Origin: Manis javanica
Taxonomy: Eukaryota; Chordata; Mammalia; Pholidota; Manidae
Reading direction: 5' to 3'
DNA: 64,000 nt
Assembly (NCBI RefSeq): GCF_040802235.1
Contig: NC_133156.1
Location: 116,900,173-116,964,172, forward strand
The notes under the pieces were generated by a model that was given only the letters and a program-made list of their open reading frames with translations, was not told the origin of the DNA and did not search any database. Positions 36,123 through 45,907 of this stretch are shown in pieces. The translations under genes and the position numbers were made by a program. Position 1 is the stretch's first letter; each line of letters begins with the position of its first letter.

Positions 36123-38964
36123 GATTTTTCACAGTGGTCCCCAAAATACCACTAGTTTGGCCAAACTTACATCCTGTAGACCAGTAAAAAAGTCTTATTT
36201 ATTCAACAGCTTTTCCCAAGTAGTTTTCAAAGTACTTTTCAGATGACATAATTAATTCTCATGTACTCTACATGTACTTAGAGGAATGAATAAGAACACT
36301 CAAGTTTATGGGACAAAAGCAAACAATTAGAATTTCATGCTCCGTGATGAGGGGTATGCCAGGAGCTGTATGTCTGTATACCAAACTGGGTATGTCTTAC
36401 AAGTCCTACTGAATCCTACAGAAAAATTTAAACATGTCTCCATCTTGCTTCAAATATTAAAAACTTGTAGATATTTCCAAGGTCCTGAGCAGGGTCCACC
36501 TAGGAAAGCTGTTTATCATGTTTTGATGTCATTAATCTAAGGAGAATAATAGCAATTGGCATTATGAGCTTAGATTCTAGGTATCACCCAATCCTATCCA
36601 CATCCCTGTACCCCAACTTCCCATGTACTTCTTTCCAGAACTTCAATTTCTCTGTTTTATTACATACTAAGTTTGTCAATAAAATATTTATTGCATATTG
36701 ACTCTATGACAAGCAAAGCATTGTTTTGCCAACACCTCTACAGGAATAAGATCCTACACTGACTGCTAATATGAAAGAAGTCATTCGTCTCCATTCTTGC
36801 TCCTTTTTAGTTTTTCTGACTTGCTAGGTATAAAAATGAAACCTAGATGTAAAAAAAAATTTTATCATATGTCTAATGTACACTAAAGGAATAGAAAGGG
36901 ATGCCTCTTAAGTTTTTTAATTATATGCCACTTTAAATGTTTCATTTTATAAACAACTGAGGAAACAATCAAGGAGTTACTACAGCAAACGTTCAGCATA
37001 GCAGGCTGTCCAGCATAGATAAATATATAAAAGCACGGTTTCAATTTGCAAAATCTTTTGATGTTGTAAGGTTGAATGAGGGCTTTATCAGGGTCGTTTC
37101 TACCACCCAAGCCAAATCTCCATAAAGTGGGCGTCTTTCCTAAGATAACTTTTTCACATCAAAGCCCAGCCAGCTGGAAACAGATTTGCTTATGTTTAAA
37201 CAAATTCACAATTTAAGAAGTATAATCCATTTGGCTTTTAATGATATTATTCTAAGGAAAACTGACTGAAGTCTAGTCAATCACAAAAGAAGCAAAGCCT
37301 AATCAAAGCAGTAAACACATCTGGAAGTTTTAAGGAACCTGTAGAGCAAATTATCTACGGATTTTGGAATGGAGTATTTAAAGGTAAGTTTAGATGCTAA
37401 TTAAAAACACTCAGCTCAGCAATTTCTGACAAAACCCTGCCTTTCTATGAGTCATTATTAAGTAAAACTGGTGCCTGAGCTAAGGCTTCGTTTGCCTACA
37501 TTAAAAGGTGATGAGAAGCACGAAGAAGGAAGTTGAGACTCAATAGTGATCCCATCTACCATCCTTATTTTAAGGGTGGCATTATCATGGAATTTTCTTT
37601 GGCTGAAAGCAAAACAACAGCCAAAGAAAAGAAAACTGCTTCACAAAGACTTTCTGCATCAGATAGTGATGAGCTGGTTGTTTTCGAATGGGAACTGGAA
37701 GCACAGACACAATTACATTTTTATCTGTTCTACTTAATTGATTGAAAAAGTTAACGGTGAGGGAGTAAATGAAGCAAACACTGTTTCTTGATGCTTGTGT
37801 TCAAGATTGTAGCATATCATTAAAAAAGTAATATAAGTTCAAGCGTATCTGTCCTAAGCATTCCATATCAATTCAACTAAGTCTTCCTACAGCTACTTGC
37901 TGCTGTGTTTTCAGCATTTATCAAAGAATGTAAAATTGTAAAAATGAATAATATTTACTTCCTGTTTTTGAGGAACCCACAGCCTCGCAAGGCAGATAAG
38001 TACAATGTAGCCCATGAAACTGAAAAGGAATGAAATAGGTATTCTCAGAGAAGTTTGAGCCAAGTCCCAAAGGAGCTGAGAGAAGAGAGAAATCCAGTAA
38101 TTACATGGCTTTAAATCATAACCTTGAAAAGAATCTAAGAGGTCACCTTTTTCACTCATCTTCCTGTTGGTGTTGTCTATATGTTATCAACATTTATAAG
38201 TATGAAGCTGATGACAGCTGAATAGTTTGCAAAAATTGCAAAGCCAATTAGAGGCAGAACTTAGAAGGGACCAGGCTTCCTGACATCTAGTTTACTATTA
38301 TTTCATGTTATGCCATTCTAACTTGGGGGTTTCTTTTATCAAAGTAAAACTTTGGTTTGGTAATGGCATGTCCCAGTATTGTCAGTAGGTCTGCAGTAAT
38401 TTGGATGGGACGGGGGTTGGATAGGAAGTGAAAAGTAGTGAAATACATTTTTGAACTTTAAAAAAATGCATCTTACCATTGATTATTTCCTCCCTTTAAA
38501 GGACAACAGAATGAAGCAAAGAAGTAAATGCAATATGGACAGAGACCATAATACAAAGGATGAGTAAGGAATTTCACTGCACACACACTCACATACAATG
38601 AGAACAGTGTGGACCATTTCATCTAAGAGCACAAGACTGCCATTTGCCCCTTTCCTGACTAAGGGTCTGTGCACAGTATAGGGGCTTCTTATAGGCCCAG
38701 ACATCAGTCTATATCCCAGGTGAGTTTTCTCTTTTTGCCAAGAAAAATGGTCATTTCCTTCACATTCAAACTTGCTGTTAACACATTGTCATTATCGTCA
38801 ACCATAAACATTTCTTACAGGAAGACAGAAGATTCTCAGCTGTGGCAGATTCTCAGCTGGTAGCAGGGGAAATATAATTTAGTTGGGAAGCCTCAGACAG
38901 AAACATAAAAGAGAAATCAATCATACCAGGTAGGTATCTAATATGCAGTACAGACCATAAATGC
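36123..38964. other. repeat-poor non-coding DNA
   Basis: About 2.8 kb without a repeat that I can name. The part at 37,100-37,470 has TAAT-rich motifs such as 'ttggcttttaatgatattat' and 'agatgctaattaaaaacact', and could be regulatory. That is a guess with no conservation data. Open frames at 37,533-37,745 are short and unsupported. Confidence 0.4.
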
Positions 38965-39130
38965 TACCTAGGTTGTGTGGAAATATCTCAGCCTTGGGCA
39001 AGACATTATAATTTTTACAGAGGAGAAAAGTGAGTCTCAGAGGAGCTCATTTTCATGTTGGTGGTAAAGCTCAGATTCAAACTGAGGTCCAACGGGTCAC
39101 AAAGTGTTTGCCTTTGAACCACACCCTCTC
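38965..39130 (-). repeat. MIR SINE, reverse orientation
   Basis: The phrases 'gaggagaaaagtgagtctca', 'ggtggtaaagctcagattca' and 'ctgaggtccaacgggtcaca' are the reversed MIR blocks. Confidence 0.75.
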
Positions 39131-41780
39131 CCCCTATAAATACCAGCTTTGCTTCCTTCTGCCAAGAAAGCTAGGACTTGGAAAGTGAGGAGCATAAGAA
39201 CCTTTGTCTGACTTGACGAGACACATCACAGGAGGCAGGAACTTCCCTAGCACTCATGCCGCATGATACCTGCTTTAGACTTCCCTGCAACATTGGCAAA
39301 CCATTTACCTCCAGGTGAAGAGAAGGTTGTTGACTCAGTCATGTCCTGCATGTACACCTTAAATCCCAGTTGCCCGAGGAAGCATTTCTGTCAGATGTAC
39401 TTTCACCTCATTTAGGGCCAGATGGCATACTCTCTCGGACTTGCACAGAACAGGCCTTCAATAAATGCTTGATTGCTAGGACTGACTCACGCTTGTGGAA
39501 GCAAACACGGTAAGGTCCAGGAGAAGCCTACATCGTAGTCTGTAATATCTAGTACATGAAGCTTCACTTTGCTTGTCTTGAGAACATTCTACATTTGGTA
39601 CTTTTGGGGTTGGTGTTCTTTGATAAGGAGAAATTAAGTAGCTATCTTCATTGCATGTAGAACTCTATTTACCTGCACAGCATTACCTTTTCTATATTTA
39701 TAGGAAAGTTCAGGCATGAAAAAAATGTTTTGAAACTACTATCATAATGTTTTGACTCTGGATGATTAACCATCTGAAAAGAATGAATTGTTATTTTGTT
39801 TATAGGTTTGAAATTAGTAAACAGTGTAATGAGCTCATGAACAGTAAGCTGCCCAAATATATGTAGAGAATCAAGAACTAAAGATTTCACATCTGTGTTT
39901 TAGACAACATACATTGGGAGGAATGGCAAGAATGTGGAACTAGGGCATATTGGTTAGGGCAGGGAATAGTGAGACCCTACAGTGGGTGAGAAACAGCTGC
40001 AATAGACAAAAAATGATTCAGGGCGAAGGGGCATAAGGTGTGTTTTCAAATATAGCATGTAAAGGGAAAAGAGATAAGATTCATAGTGTGTGTTGCTCCA
40101 GCAACTGAACTGTAGGCCAATGGGTGGAAGAAAATGTTGATTCAGTTCAAGACAGAACCAGATACATTATATCTTGCTTTCTGGCTGGCCAGTCCATTCT
40201 GGAAATCTTGCCATTTGATTATTCCAAGAAGAGGTGGACTGGTCCATTTACAGGGAGGGATACTGAAGTGGAAGTTCATGTACTGGATAGGGAGTTATCC
40301 CTAAAGTTTATTATCATAATAATCACCCATTTTATTGAGCACATTATTTATAGTATATCTTCCAGGTTGAAAAAAATCATTTGCCAAAAGGACATCCTAT
40401 ATTGCCTTGTTTACACAATTAGTAGAAGGCTGTCTCCAATCTTATCAAACTTCAATTGCTACCAATTCAAGATTCAGATAATGATTAGATGAATTGAATA
40501 CTAATGTTCTTTAAATCACTACCACAGAGATTACAGGGTTATAAAAATAGAAAAAGTGACGGTTTGTATGGACATATGTGGAGACACTAAGAAAAAGAAG
40601 TTATTTTCATTCCTGACATATTTTTTAAAGTTGTTCTCTAAAGTACACCAAATCTCCATAGTTGCAATTTACCAGTGACCAGAGAGGCTTAATCTTCAGG
40701 TTAACAGATTTAAATAATGTAGCCCATGCCTTTTTTCCTGAGGTAGACAATTTGCTGTGCCACATTCTCACTGTACCATTCAGATCTATCTTTACATTAA
40801 CAATGCTTACCAGGGAGCTGAAAAGGCTCGCCAAGTTGGACTGACTTCAAGATTTGTTTCTGTGCTGGGGTGGTTCATGCCCTTAGTAGAAGCAGGCTGC
40901 AACTGGTGTTCTATGTATTACATAAACACTATATGCTACAACTATGTCCTGAGCTAACATGATACTCAATGTGACAGTCTCATAGGTTACCAAGCACCAC
41001 AAACCTCCATTAACACAGACATCAAAGATAGCATAGAGAGGGCGTCTAGCAACCATTTTAAGTGGTTTATGATGTGGAGCCTGCTGTTAAAAAAACTAAT
41101 AATCAGAAACACAGCCCCAAACTCTGCCTAGAACAAATATTTACAAGGCAAGGTTATGCTCTATTTTAAAAAAAATGTCCTCGTGTCGTCACTTTGTCAT
41201 TGCATTTATAGACTTTCATTTCACATCTTTGCGCATTAAGTGTTGGCTTTCATTGGCATTCAGGAGAACAAAACTTTAATTTCTGTGATATATTTACACC
41301 AAATGAAAAGGTGAATGTGACTCACCAACTTCCCTTAGACTAATGTGAAGCAAAAGTTTGTAAGGGTGGAAGAAGGAGATAAGGGATGGGACATGCTTTA
41401 GCTACAAATCGTATTTTCCAAAGGTCTCTAGGCGAAAACACATCCTTCCAATTCCATCTAAAGTTCCAAAGAAGGGAAACCATAAATAACTGGAGAACCC
41501 CTTTGACTTCTGAGAACACTGAGCTTTACTTTTCACGAAAGGAAACAGAATCCCCAATCACAGAAAATGTGGAACCAACAACTCGTCTACTAACCATTTT
41601 ATTTCATTTCTATCATGCATTTTAATTTCTGGAAATGTTTCAATACTAGTTACTCTAAGATCTGTAACTTGGCACCCAAGAGAAAAAAGACTTCCATGGT
41701 GACCCACATGGAAAATAGCCTACAGTACCAACTGTTCAGGGCACAGAGCTGCCACAACATCTGTGAGAAAAAGGTGAGTG
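39131..41780. other. repeat-poor non-coding DNA upstream of the CpG island
   Basis: No gene or firm repeat is seen. A tail-like phrase at 39,452-39,472 ('ccttcaataaatgcttgatt') is a MIR/L2 scrap. A 122-codon forward frame at 40,124-40,492 lacks recognised similarity. Confidence 0.4.
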
Positions 41781-42341
41781 CCTTCTCAGGCGCACACACC
41801 TGGGATTAAAGGTAAACACCCCAGAGATCAGCTAGTCTCTGGACTGTGGACAGCAGCGCCCCGAGAATCTCAGATCCGCAGCTCCAACCTGGGCTCGGGT
41901 CTGGGGCACTGTTACCCACACATACACACATCTCCCATAACCCTTGTCCTTCTCTGCAGGTCTCCTGAGAGCTCCAGAAACCTTCACCTCCAGCCCTCAG
42001 CCCCTCAAACGCAAATGGTTTAATGTTTGAAAGTGCGTGGTACTTAAATCCTATGCAGAACTCCTGCGCCTTCCTAACCCTCTGGTTTCCCGTTACCTTT
42101 CCCTGTCCCTTCCAAGGTCTCCAAGGCGGCACAAACAGGCGGGTGGCACCTCTCCGGCCTCCTCCTCCCCCGCTGCACACCCTACTGGCTCAGGCGCCGA
42201 CACGCCTCCCCAGGCGCACACAGGCGCGCACAACACACAGCGCGCACGTACACCCACCCATTCAGCACACATATCCCGCGCCAGGCCACAAGCTCCCGCA
42301 GCCGTGTCCCGACCGGCGTCCCCATCCCAACCCCCGGGTTA

Positions 42342-42350
42342 TATATAAAG
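42342..42350 (+). promoter_or_regulatory. TATA box in the CpG island
   Basis: TATATAAAG matches TATAWAAR perfectly and is set in GC-rich sequence ('cccccgggttatatataaag'), where it stands out from base composition. Transcription on the + strand would start near 42,370-42,380. The motif is partly palindromic, so a minus-strand reading (tatataac) is also possible but weaker. Confidence 0.5.
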
Positions 42351-42475
42351 CCATCACCCCAAAATAGACTTCCCCACGCACTCGTAAGTGGGTGACCCTG
42401 CCCTGCAGCCTCTGCGCGCCGCCAACGCTGTCTCCCCAGCCACGCCGCTACCCCACTCACCCGCAACTCTCATAC

Positions 42476-42814
42476 CTCGGGCAGTCCTGTCAAAACTTTG
42501 AGCCTGGTTGATTGCATAACTACAAGTGTGTCCAGGCCTGGGAGAGCTCGGCTCGCCACGATTTCCACCCACTCCAGCTCATAGGGACTGGTGACCGTGA
42601 CTCTACTGACCCCAGCTCCCCGGGTGCCAGTGAGCCGCTGCAGCCTGCACACACGCGCAAAGGGCGGTGCGCTTTGGAAAGAAGCGCGCGGAGTGGACGC
42701 GCACAGCCGGACCACCTCCCCTCTCCTCCGGTCCGCTGCCAGGGACTTCTCCCAGCTCAGCAGCGGCAGCCTCAGCAGTTTCTGCCCCAGCCCGGCTGAC
42801 GATGTCAAACGCAA
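42476..42814 (-). other. candidate first exon, - strand (hypothetical)
   Basis: Read on the minus strand, a frame is open from 42,814 to a good donor at 42,476 (ctgcccgag/gtatgag). A second donor (gcgg/gtgagt) lies 15 bp further. An internal ATG at 42,517 gives a 14-codon reading MQSTRLKVLTGLPE up to the first donor. There is no TATA box in the expected place on this strand. The peptide is not recognised. This is offered because the donor is strong and would make the island bidirectional, not because coding is shown. Confidence 0.15.
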
Positions 42815-42898
42815 ACACTTGCAAAACTTTTACGACAAAACTGGCTTCGGAGGAAGCCCCTCCAGGCACTGCCAACACCGGTAGGAGCAGGCACCAGG
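42802..42898 (+). other. candidate first coding exon, + strand (hypothetical)
   Basis: An ATG with A at -3 (gctgacgATGt) opens a frame that starts MSNANTCKTF. It stays open through splice-donor-like sites at 42,881 (accg/gtagga) and 42,899 (ccagg/gtgaga), the second being the better match to the donor consensus. It lies about 430 bp downstream of the start predicted from the TATA box. The frame continues into the AC microsatellite if unspliced. I do not recognise the peptide, and with an island this GC-rich an open frame of this size is expected by chance. It could be an upstream open frame or nothing. Confidence 0.2.
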
Positions 42899-42951
42899 GT
42901 GAGATGATTCTCGATCGACCCCAACTCCCTAACGCCCCCCACCAACTTCCA

Positions 42952-42952
<1 letters not shown>

Positions 42953-43024
<72 letters not shown>
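42953..43024. repeat. (AC)36 microsatellite inside the CpG island
   Basis: A perfect run of 36 AC units, uninterrupted, sits between island sequence on both sides. Uninterrupted length of this kind is typically highly polymorphic. On the minus strand it reads as (GT)n and gives a Cys-Val repeat in one frame; on the plus strand it gives His-Thr. Both readings are fortuitous. Confidence 0.98.
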
Positions 43025-43026
<2 letters not shown>

Positions 43027-43339
43027 CACGGCGTGGATCGGGTTACAACAGCCCACCGCAGAAAACAATTTCCTGGCCGAGAGAAGGGGAGCACAACCAC
43101 CTCCCAAGTCACTCGGAAAACAATTATCCATGTAAATTAGAAAGATCCCCACTTTCATAAACAACTGGTGTCCCTGGGTCCACTTCCAGGCCCCCTGGCA
43201 CAACAGGGGGAAAATAAGAGCCCGACTCTCGGTGCCCCCTTCCAGTACCTCCGATCCTTGCCTCCGGGGAGAGAGCACGGGTTTGCGTCCGCGCCGGGAC
43301 TGAGGGCGCGGGGGCCCTCCGGCCTGCGTGGCCCCAGCC

Positions 43340-43417
43340 CGGGGTCCCCGCCGCCGCCTCGGCTCAGCAGCAGCCGCCGCTGCAGCCGCTGCAGCCGCCG
43401 CCACCGCCGCCGCTCCT
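43340..43417. repeat. GCC/CAG-rich trinucleotide tract
   Basis: Interrupted runs of ccg, cag and gcc, including 'cagcagcagccgccgctgca', span nearly 80 bp. The minus-strand reading is a poly-alanine stretch whose frame begins at GTG, not ATG. Tracts like this are usual in 5' UTRs and first exons of island genes. Confidence 0.85.
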
Positions 43418-43477
43418 TAGACCGCCTCCTCTTCCCATGGCTGCGCCCTGCTTGGCAGCTCGCGGGCTGTCAGGCTC

Positions 43478-43499
43478 GGGGAGGGGAGGGGGTGGGGTG
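43478..43499 (+). promoter_or_regulatory. G-quadruplex motif
   Basis: Four runs of four or more G separated by single bases (gggg-a-gggg-a-ggggg-t-gggg) satisfy the strict G4 pattern with one-base loops, the most stable class. It lies near the right edge of the CpG island, consistent with promoter-proximal placement. Confidence 0.8.
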
Positions 43500-43880
43500 A
43501 AACGGGAAAGGAAGATGGGAGGGGATGGGTGGGAAACGGCGGCCGCCGTTCACCGGGGGTCACGCCGGGCCCGGCCCGCGGTTCCCCAGTCCTGGGCTGC
43601 CGAAAAGAGGGGAAGCGGGAGTTCAGGGAGGCCGGTTCGAGACCCGCTGCGGAGACGCAGAGCGGCGTCCGGGCCACGCATTCCGAGGAGCTGGGATGAA
43701 GCGTTCCCGGGCGAGGAGTTGGAGTTGGTGCGTGTCACTCATCTGGGCTTCGCGGCTCCTCCTAGAGGAAAATATTGGTAGTTGCAGGACACTTCCTTCC
43801 TCTCCGCCCACCCGTTCCCGAAGAGAAGGCAGAACCTAGAAGAGGGTAAGTGCAGTCACAACTTCAAAGGAATGCTACAT

Positions 43881-43898
43881 AAAAGTTAGCTATCTTCA
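43881..43898 (+). repeat. 18-bp target-site duplication, left copy
   Basis: aaaagttagctatcttca is identical to 46,253-46,270. The top strand reads acat/aaaag at the cut, close to the TT/AAAA target of L1 endonuclease. Length and sequence are those of L1-mediated retrotransposition. Confidence 0.95.
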
Positions 43899-44051
43899 AT
43901 GTGGTACATATACACAATGGAATACTACTCAGCCATAAGAAGTGGAAAAATCCAACCATTTGCAGCAACATGGATGGAGCTGGAGAGTATTATGCTCAGT
44001 GAAATAAGCCAAGCGGAGAAAGAGAAATACCAGATGATTTCACTCATCTGA
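43899..44051 (+). pseudogene. L1 ORF2 C-terminal fragment, frame intact
   Basis: The first 50 codons of the insertion form an open frame ending at tga (44,049-44,051). It reads as the extreme C-terminus of L1 ORF2p, with the family's recognisable 'IYTMEYYSAI' and 'TWMELESIMLSE' phrases. ORF2p supplies endonuclease and reverse transcriptase; neither domain is present because of 5' truncation. The absence of stops or shifts in this stretch, unlike every other L1 scrap in the window, argues for a young L1 source. It is not a functional gene. Confidence 0.88.
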
Positions 44052-44425
44052 GGAGTATAGGAACAAAGGAAAAACTGAAGGAACAAAACAGCAGCAGAAT
44101 TACAGAACCCAAAAATGGACTAACAGGTACCAAAGGGAAAGGAACTGGGGAGGATGGGTGGGCAGGCAGGGATAAGGGGGGGCAAGAAGAAGGGGGGTAT
44201 TAAGATTAGCATGCATGGGGGGGAGGGAGAAAGGGGAGGGTGGGCTGCACAACACAGAGAGGACAAGTAGTGACTCTACAACATTTTGCTAAGCTGATGG
44301 ACAGTAACCGTAATGTGGTTGTTAGGGGGGACCTGATATAGGGGAGAGCATAGTAAACATAGTATTCTTCAGGTAAGTGTAGATTAAAAATTAAAAAAAA
44401 AAAAAAAAGAAAGAAAGAAAGAAAA
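44052..44425 (+). mobile_element. L1 3' UTR with G-rich tract and A-tail
   Basis: A polypurine, G-rich stretch (about 44,150-44,240) contains several runs of five to seven G, as in mammalian L1 3' UTRs. It continues to 'gtgtagattaaaaattaaaa' and an A-tract broken by GAAA units. No AATAAA lies just ahead of this tract (the nearest A-rich hexamers are attaaa), which is consistent with weak polyadenylation and read-through. Confidence 0.8.
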
Positions 44426-44590
44426 GGGGGATTACTCCTTAACAGGATAAAACTATTGGTAAATCAAAGATCAACGCATGCTTTAAATATCCTTAATGTT
44501 GATCACTTAAAGGGTGTCAGATGATCAGCTATGGAGGTACTCTTTTCTGATAATATTCCTTTCTCTTAATTAAAAAAAAAAAAAAAAAAA
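44426..44590 (+). other. orphan segment between two A-tracts
   Basis: These 146 bp start with ggggg and contain the inverted phrases tgatca and 'cagatgatcagctatgg'. They end 'ctcttaatt' before 19 A. The segment resembles neither L1 nor retroviral coding sequence. It may be transduced flanking DNA of an ancestral L1 source, or a second small retroposed RNA. I do not recognise it. Confidence 0.5.
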
Positions 44591-44828
44591 GCAGTTACTG
44601 TGTGCTGACCTCCAATGAGTTCTGCACAGTGGTATAGAGGGCATGTCAAAGTGTGGGCAAAGGGTCTGTTTGTTTCTACGCAGAAGATCAAGGCCTAGCT
44701 TGGATACCCAGAAAATGAACTAAGATACGATATGAGGAGGAGCTTCCGGCATCAGCACTCTCTGGAGGACTCGTGCCGGGGGATGATCATCAAAAAGCCT
44801 CCACAGGGATCCGGACGATGCTGCGGTT

Positions 44829-45270
44829 GTGGCTGCATCCAGCCCACCATCTCCTGGACTTGCCATGAGAAGGAGGAGGGAGATGTCTAGGCTGGCATGT
44901 GCATACAGTGAGACAACGAATTTGACTGGATCTGTACTGTTGGAACTCAACCAGGAGTTGGGAGGGGTGCAAGTTGTAGCACCCCAAAATCTCATGACTA
45001 TAGACTATCTATGGTTAAAAGAACATATGGGATGTGAACAGATCCCAGAAATGGGCTGCTTTAATTTGTCTGATGGTTCAAGTACAGTTGGAAAATATCC
45101 ATCATATCATAGATAAATTTTCACAAATGCCTAGGGTGCCTAACTGGTTTTCTTGGCTTCACTGGAGATGGCTGGTAATCATAGATTTGCTTTGTTTATG
45201 TCACCGTATTCCTATTATGTCAATATGTGTGTGCAAATTAGTTAGTAGTTTAAAACCTATACATACTTAA
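44829..45270 (+). pseudogene. ERV env transmembrane-subunit remnant
   Basis: A forward frame from 44,829 to about 45,080 contains the transmembrane-subunit core of a retroviral envelope: the 'QNLMTIDYL' stretch where other env proteins have their LQN heptad region, then a cysteine motif and 'CFNLSD'. The expected CX6CC is altered because the penultimate cysteine position is glycine (C-x6-G-C). The reading then shifts frame around 45,070-45,090 and continues in the next frame through a tryptophan-rich membrane-proximal stretch. A hydrophobic span (WLVIIDLLCLC onward, about 45,165-45,240) follows, with a stop at 45,268-45,270. The surface subunit and fusion peptide are not visible. It cannot encode a working envelope. 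The class looks gamma- or D-type-like from the CFNLSD phrase; this is family knowledge, not a search result. Confidence 0.7.
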
Positions 45271-45907
45271 GGTACTATACAAGAAGATATGTCAAAGAAA
45301 TAATCAATCCTCCCAAGTTTCCTTCATATGCTACATCTATAGCTTTTCTTCTTCCTTCCTAATTACAAACTTTAAATAGAATTTGTGCCTCATATCGAAT
45401 TTACCGAGTATCATAATTCCTCCAGGTGGTAAAGATACCTCGAGACAAGTGCTGGGCATAGAAGCCACAGGGCATAAATCTGCAAAGAAGTAAAAAGCTA
45501 ACCTTTGCAAACAATATGGCTTCTCTCTCACTTACCAACTTTACATTTCCCTGTATGGCCCCGGAAGATGACTGGTTAGCCAGAGACGGGTAAGATTCCT
45601 CAAGGGAGGAACAACCTAAGACAGGCACAGTCGCAGGGGGGCCATCAGGTGAGAATTTGGGGATCAACAGAGGTGAGGCTCAGAACCTCACCCCCCCTGC
45701 TTTGAGAGAAATCTTCTGCATCCGTGGATGTTTTGCTGCCCTTGTCTAGCCTGGATTAATACTTAGTCCATAGGCACACACCTGATCATCTGATCATCTA
45801 CATTTGCCTTCTTACAGCACTAAACTATGTTTTCTACCTTTATCTTGCATCTACCTACCACTTCAGCATTTTATTAAAAATAAAAATAATAATAATAATA
45901 GGAGAAA
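45271..45907 (+). other. ERV region between env remnant and LTR, with purine tract
   Basis: About 640 bp without a long frame follow the env stop. An (AAT)n run occupies about 45,881-45,900, directly followed by ggagaaa (45,901-45,907). That purine run abuts TG of the presumed LTR and fits a short polypurine tract, the plus-strand primer site. A run of seven or eight C lies at 45,690. Confidence 0.55.

Larger units (their letters stand above)
42100..43855. promoter_or_regulatory. CpG island, promoter of an unidentified gene
   Basis: From about 42.1 to 43.85 kb the sequence changes from AT-rich background to dense GC with many CpG sites, including 'ggcggccgccgtt', 'gcgcgcggagtggacgcgca' and 'gccgccgccgcctcggctca'. 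Unmethylated islands of this length in mammals nearly always mark the 5' end of a transcription unit. A TATA box lies at 42,342-42,350 on the + strand. Splice-donor-like sites occur on both strands, so transcription may run either way or both ways. No open frame here matches a protein that I recognise. The first exon may well be non-coding, with the coding part outside the window. A recent retrotransposon lies immediately beyond the right edge. Confidence 0.85.

Noticed and set aside
42667..43140. Forward open frame of 157 codons with a His-Thr repeat
   Set aside because: The His-Thr run is the (AC)n microsatellite. Only the short part from the ATG at 42,802 is kept, as a weak exon candidate.
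42805..43404. Reverse open frame of 199 codons with poly-alanine and Cys-Val repeat
   Set aside because: The apparent start is GTG within the GCC/CAG tract. The frame is kept open by GC-rich sequence and by the AC microsatellite, which has no stops in this frame. No protein family resembles it.
44591..45270. Possibility that the env remnant is a domesticated envelope gene (syncytin-like)
   Set aside because: The frame is broken, a motif cysteine is missing, the surface subunit is absent and it sits in a truncated retroposed copy. It cannot encode a working envelope here.
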